From contig JAPOVK010000038.1 of assembly GCA_026708185.1 (NCBI GenBank), positions 1 to 64,000 of the forward strand: a DNA stretch of 64,000 bases, in the 5' to 3' direction. The notes under the pieces are model-generated. The model was not told where the DNA came from. It was given only the letters and a program-made list of their open reading frames with translations, and did no database searches. Source of the stretch: Gammaproteobacteria bacterium. Lineage in GTDB: Bacteria; Pseudomonadota; Gammaproteobacteria; Pseudomonadales; Azotimanducaceae. Position 1 is the stretch's first letter. Every line of letters begins with the position of its first letter. The translations under genes were made by a program, and so were the position numbers. Below are positions 57,400 to 64,000 of this stretch, piece after piece.

Positions 57400-57687
57400 T
57401 CAGTCGGTCGCGTTGTCGGTCATGAACTGCGAACGCAGTTCAGCGGATTTGCCTTCGCTGATTTCCACATCAAAGTGCAACTCGCCTTCTTCGCTGGTCA
57501 GCGTTAGCGAGGCCGGCGTTTCGTTCCTCACCGAAATGACAGGTTCAGCCACCACTTCCCACCGGGTATTGGGCACCTTCGCCAAGTACATTGAGCGCAT
57601 GAGGAATCCGCCGCCATCTCCTCGCGTCACCGACAGCACCACGCGGTGCCCTTCGCCCTCGGGCGACTCGACCGCTGCGTCCGTCAT
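57400..57687 (-). CDS. Short hypothetical protein
   Basis: About 95 residues from ATG 57687 (MTDAAVESPEGEGHRVVLSV). It has a beta-rich pattern (FLMRSMYLAKVPNTRWEVVA, then PASLTLTSEEGELHFDVEIS). No signal peptide, metal motif or known domain is seen. The open frame continues upstream to 57810 with low-complexity Arg/Ser sequence that looks non-coding. It lies antisense in the dapB to LLM-oxidoreductase gap. Its coding status is uncertain. Confidence 0.4.
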   Translation of the reverse strand: MTDAAVESPEGEGHRVVLSVTRGDGGGFLMRSMYLAKVPNTRWEVVAEPVISVRNETPASLTLTSEEGELHFDVEISEGKSAELRSQFMTDNATD

Positions 57688-57892
57688 CTCCCCGAACCGA
57701 GAACGTGGTCGGGACCGGTAGTGCCCAGCACTCTGAGTCGGTTCCCGACCTGCCTGGTTTCCGCGCCGAGGTGCAGCCGAACGTTCAGCGCTGCACCCCG
57801 GCATGGACACGTGGCCGAGAGATTTGTTAGATCAGCGTATTGATGGCGGCGCGCCCCGATTGCGCGTGCGGGCGGCGGGCAAGGAGTAGACA

Positions 57893-58708
57893 GTGCAGAT
57901 CGGCGTAACCCTACGAAACATGGGCGACCAATCCACGCGCGCAATCATGACCACCTGCGCGCGGGCCGCCGAGGCTGCCGGCCTCGAGTCGCTTTGGGTG
58001 GTCGACCACATCGCCATTCCGCCCGACGACGCCGAAGGCTCCAACGGCCGGTACCTGGACCCGCTGGCCTGCCTGGCTTGGCTTGGCGGCGTCACGGAGC
58101 GCATCCGGCTCGGGGTCGGCGTCCTGATCCTGCCCTACCGCCCGGCGCTGCCCACGGCGAAGCAGATCGCGACGGCGCAGGAATTGTCCGGCGAACGTCT
58201 GCTACTCGGTGTCGGCATCGGCTGGATGGACCCGGAATTCCGCGCCCTTGGTGTCGATCGCCACGTTCGCGGGCGTCTGGCGGACGCGACTCTTGCCTTC
58301 ATTCGCGACTGCTTCGAGCACGATGAAGTCACCGCCAATGGACAGACCTTCCTATTCCGCCCCCGGCCGGCTTGTCCGCCGATCTATGTCGGCGGCTCGC
58401 CACCACACGCCTTGAAGCGGGCGGCGCGCTACGGCGACGGCTGGTTGCCCATGGGCATGACGCCCGAGAAGCTCCCCGCCGCCCGCGCCGAATACGCCGA
58501 GCATTGCGGAGCAATTGGTCGCGATGTCGGCGAGATCGTGGTGATGGGCGGGCTGCCGCTCGGCGACGTCGGGGCGGCGGCCGCGAGCTTGGTCGCGTTA
58601 CGGGACGCGGGCGCGAGTCGATTCGTCCTCGCCGGCCGCTACGCGGATGCGGATGAATATCGGCGCAAGATCGATGCATTGACGGCGGCGATGGCGCGAG
58701 CCGCCTAG
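57893..58708 (+). CDS. Luciferase-like (LLM class) flavin or F420-dependent oxidoreductase
   Basis: The 271-residue TIM-barrel enzyme belongs to the bacterial luciferase/F420-dependent family. Features are AAEAAGLESLWVVDHIAIPP, then RIRLGVGVLILPYRPALPTA and SGERLLLGVGIGWMDPEFRA. PPIYVGGSPPHALKRAARYG and DGWLPM lie in the second half. The cofactor (FMN or F420) cannot be told by eye. The start is GTG 57893. It interrupts the usual dapB-carA adjacency and is followed by repeat R2. Confidence 0.88.
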   Translation: MQIGVTLRNMGDQSTRAIMTTCARAAEAAGLESLWVVDHIAIPPDDAEGSNGRYLDPLACLAWLGGVTERIRLGVGVLILPYRPALPTAKQIATAQELSGERLLLGVGIGWMDPEFRALGVDRHVRGRLADATLAFIRDCFEHDEVTANGQTFLFRPRPACPPIYVGGSPPHALKRAARYGDGWLPMGMTPEKLPAARAEYAEHCGAIGRDVGEIVVMGGLPLGDVGAAAASLVALRDAGASRFVLAGRYADADEYRRKIDALTAAMARAA

Positions 58709-58757
58709 CGGCGTCGCCGACCGGCGACGCGATCGAGAACGCAGCAATCGCGTCAAT
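58707..58757. repeat. Palindromic repeat R2, copy 2 (before carA)
   Basis: It starts at the stop codon of the LLM oxidoreductase and reads GCGTCGCCGACCGGCGACGC, then GATCGAGAACGCAGCAATCG and CGTCA. The second hairpin of copy 1 (52443) has a short deletion here and no longer pairs fully. Confidence 0.5.
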
Positions 58758-58763
58758 CCGCCG

Positions 58764-58792
58764 TTGGCGGCCCCACCCGTTTGCCATAGAAT
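58764..58792 (+). promoter_or_regulatory. Sigma70-type promoter of carAB
   Basis: TTGGCG (58764-58769) and TAGAAT (58787-58792) are separated by 17 bp, giving a leader of about 70 nt before carA. No arginine-type or pyrimidine attenuator was recognised in that leader, although it is GC-rich and could fold. Confidence 0.55.
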
Positions 58793-58870
58793 TGTCATCC
58801 CAAGTTCGGCGGGCACCGGCGGGGCGCGGGAACCGGCGAGGTCCACTCGTCCGGAGCAGCGAAATCAAGC

Positions 58871-59998
58871 ATGACAGCGCTTTTGATGCTGGAAGATGGG
58901 ACGATCTTCCGCGGCAGTTCCATCGGTGCGCCCGGCTTTGCGGTCGGAGAGGTCGTGTTCAACACGGCCATGACCGGCTACCAGGAGATCCTCACCGATC
59001 CGTCCTATGCACGCCAGATCGTCACCCTGACCTATCCGCACATCGGCAACACGGGCGTCAACGCGGACGACGTCGAGTCGTCGCGGGTGTGGGCGGCCGG
59101 ACTCGTGATCAGGGACTGTCCCACGACCCACTCGAGTTGGCGTCATGAACAGTCATTGCCCGACTACCTATCCGTCAGCGGTACGGTCGCAATCGCGGAC
59201 CTGGACACGCGCCGGTTGACGCGTCTGATTCGCGAGAAGGGTGCGCAGGCCGGCTGCATCGCCACGGGCGAGGGAGCCAGCGCCGATGAAGCCTTGTCGC
59301 GAGCGAGGGGGTTCCCGGGGTTGGCGGGCATGGACTTGGCGAAGGTCGTCACGCGCGATGAGCAAGGACCGTGGCAGGGCGGCGCCTGGTCGCTGGAAGA
59401 TGGCTACGCGGACGCCCAAGCCAATCCCGGCGCAAGCCATGTCGTGGCGTACGACTTCGGGGTCAAACGGAACATCCTGCGCATGCTCACCGACCGTGGC
59501 TGCCGGGTCACCGTCGTCCCCGCGCAGACGCCCGTCGACATCGCGCTTGCGCTCGAACCCGACGGCGTCTTCCTGTCCAACGGCCCGGGCGACCCTGAAC
59601 CTTGCACCTACGCCATCGAGGCAATTCGCGGCTTTCTCGATGCCGGCCTGCCCCTCTTCGGCATCTGCCTCGGCCACCAATTGCTGGCTCTCGCCTGCGG
59701 CGGCACGACCATGAAGATGCCGTTCGGACACCACGGCGCGAACCATCCGGTCAAGGACCTGGCCAGCGGCGCCGTGGTCATCACCAGCCAGAACCACGGC
59801 TTCGCCGTGGACGGGCAGTCACTGCCCGACGATGTCGAAGTCACGCATGTGTCGCTGTTCGACGGCACCGTGCAGGGCATCCGCTCCAAGAGGCACGCCG
59901 CCTTCGGTTTCCAGGGCCACCCCGAGGCGAGCCCGGGTCCGCACGACTGCAGCTACCTGTTCGACCGCTTCGTGGACGCGATGGCGGCGCGCGCGTAA
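58871..59998 (+). CDS. carA: Carbamoyl-phosphate synthase small subunit
   Basis: The 375-residue glutaminase subunit frees ammonia from glutamine for carbamoyl phosphate, feeding arginine and pyrimidine synthesis. The N-terminal domain has [20 protein letters not shown]. The class I amidotransferase domain has the nucleophile cysteine in [18 protein letters not shown] (about residue 263) and the His/Glu pair in [19 protein letters not shown]. It ends 2 bp before carB. Confidence 0.97.
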   Translation: MTALLMLEDGTIFRGSSIGAPGFAVGEVVFNTAMTGYQEILTDPSYARQIVTLTYPHIGNTGVNADDVESSRVWAAGLVIRDCPTTHSSWRHEQSLPDYLSVSGTVAIADLDTRRLTRLIREKGAQAGCIATGEGASADEALSRARGFPGLAGMDLAKVVTRDEQGPWQGGAWSLEDGYADAQANPGASHVVAYDFGVKRNILRMLTDRGCRVTVVPAQTPVDIALALEPDGVFLSNGPGDPEPCTYAIEAIRGFLDAGLPLFGICLGHQLLALACGGTTMKMPFGHHGANHPVKDLASGAVVITSQNHGFAVDGQSLPDDVEVTHVSLFDGTVQGIRSKRHAAFGFQGHPEASPGPHDCSYLFDRFVDAMAARA

Positions 59999-60000
59999 GC

Positions 60001-63237
<3,237 letters not shown>

Positions 63238-63298
63238 CGGGCTTGAGCCCACCGGGTTCCGCGGGCATCCCGGGTGCGCAAACAGAAGCAAAGAATCG

Positions 63299-63772
63299 AT
63301 GGCCACACCCATGACAGTCGAAGGTGCGGAGCGGTTGCGCGAGGAACTCGCCAACCTCAAGAACGTCGTGCGTCCCGCGATCTCCAAGGCCATCGGCGAG
63401 GCGCGCGAGCATGGCGATCTCAGGGAGAACGCCGAATACCACGCCGCGAAGGAACGCCAGGGTCTCACCGAAGCGCGAATCCGCGATATCGAAGGGAAGC
63501 TCGGCGATGCGCAAGTGATCGACGTCACCAAGATCAGGCCGACGGGCAAGGTCGTCTTCGGGGCGACTGTCACGCTGCTCGACTTGGAGACAGACGCCGA
63601 GGTGCGATACAAGATCGTCGGCGAGGACGAGGCGGACCTCAAGGACTCGAAGATCTCGGTCATGTCCCCGCTGGCGCGGGCACTTATCGGGAAGGCCGAA
63701 GGCGACGAGGTGCGCGTGGTCACGCCGGGTGGCGAGCACGAGTACGAAGTCGGCGAGGTCGCCCACATCTGA
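63299..63772 (+). CDS. greA: Transcription elongation factor GreA
   Basis: The 157-residue protein rescues backtracked RNA polymerase. The N-terminal coiled coil carries [20 protein letters not shown] (about residues 37-56), whose tip acidic residues place Mg in the polymerase. The FKBP-like C-terminal domain follows ([20 protein letters not shown], then [15 protein letters not shown]). ATG 63299; carB ends 61 bp upstream. The usual yhbY and rlmE genes do not follow. Confidence 0.97.
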   Translation: MATPMTVEGAERLREELANLKNVVRPAISKAIGEAREHGDLRENAEYHAAKERQGLTEARIRDIEGKLGDAQVIDVTKIRPTGKVVFGATVTLLDLETDAEVRYKIVGEDEADLKDSKISVMSPLARALIGKAEGDEVRVVTPGGEHEYEVGEVAHI

Positions 63773-63953
63773 GCGCCCTCGAAGCACGCGCCCACCGGTG
63801 CCTTGCGTTGCTTTGGAAAGGCCCCATATAGGACGGGAAGCGAACCGCCGCGGCAGGCGTCGCAGCGACTTTCAAGCACTACTGGTGTAGGCTAAGTCTG
63901 TGAGGCGCTAGGTCGCTTTTGACCGCCTTGACGAGGATGGACCGTTGGGCAGT

Positions 63954-64000
63954 ATGGGCAAAAACTTACTCCTTTGGCTGATCATCGCCGTGGTCTTGGT
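63954..64000 (+). CDS. ftsH: FtsH membrane protease (5' end only)
   Basis: Only the first 15 codons are in the window: MGKNLLLWLIIAVVL. This matches the first membrane helix of FtsH, the AAA+ zinc protease of the inner membrane that, among other substrates, degrades LpxC and sigma32. The position after greA is consistent. The 181-bp gap before it (63773-63953) contains no yhbY or rlmE and no clear gene. Confidence 0.75.
   Translation, partial: MGKNLLLWLIIAVVL

Noticed and set aside
63899-63913. GTGAGGCGCTAGGTC shared with 34442-34456
   Set aside because: A 15-bp match only, with no wider similarity; likely chance in this composition.

Overview
The window is high-GC DNA (about 65% by eye) from a gammaproteobacterium whose gene order resembles Pseudomonas and its relatives. 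Two long housekeeping blocks show this. One is gyrA-serC-pheA-hisC-tyrA-cmk-rpsA-ihfB-lapA (about 21-31.6 kb, minus strand), with mtaD-ubiG-yciK diverging from gyrA. The other is smpB/rnfH/bamE/recN/hrcA-grpE-dnaK-dnaJ-dapB-carA-carB-greA-ftsH (about 46.8-64 kb). No species can be named from this alone. HrcA and SPOR-type, TonB-type and DUF5916-type envelope proteins fit a free-living or host-associated aquatic or soil heterotroph.

Layout: 0-4 kb has a TonB-dependent receptor, a copy of a dispersed repeat, and a decayed LexA-like winged-helix gene with an intact-looking operator/promoter; a tRNA-Asn follows. 4.3-17.7 kb is a catabolic and accessory stretch: carotenoid oxygenase, ankyrin protein, D-aminoacylase-type amidohydrolase, DUF1015 protein, second amidohydrolase, a DUF1330 gene split by a repeat, a PhyH/VOC/helical-repeat operon, and a CaiB CoA-transferase coupled to a TcuA-like flavoprotein. 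17.7-21 kb holds a minimal O-antigen-type pair (WbpM-like dehydratase, WbpL/WecA-like transferase) and ComEA. 21-34.4 kb is the gyrA block. 34.4-36.6 kb is a small accessory patch with a split, convergent HicB/HicA toxin-antitoxin arrangement and a truncated regulator-like gene fused to hicA by an ATGA overlap. 36.6-46.8 kb carries mobA, a GSA-aminotransferase-like enzyme, P450 + crotonase, a large SPOR/DUF5916 outer-membrane protein, rubredoxin, an SDR and an Nramp transporter. 46.8-64 kb is the chaperone/pyrimidine block, ending inside ftsH.

Recurring themes are: (1) conserved clusters that lack an expected member (aroA between tyrA and cmk; the HAD phosphatase between ubiG and yciK; ratA near rnfH; yhbY/rlmE before ftsH); (2) small palindromic repeat families, one of which has disrupted a gene and another of which is amplified in the 5' coding region of hrcA; (3) tight packing with overlapping stop codons. 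The best candidates for something undescribed are the convergent HicB/HicA patch, the LexA-like pseudogene with its operator-embedded promoter, and the hrcA leader (a 3 x 45 bp palindromic tandem plus a CIRCE-geometry inverted repeat).
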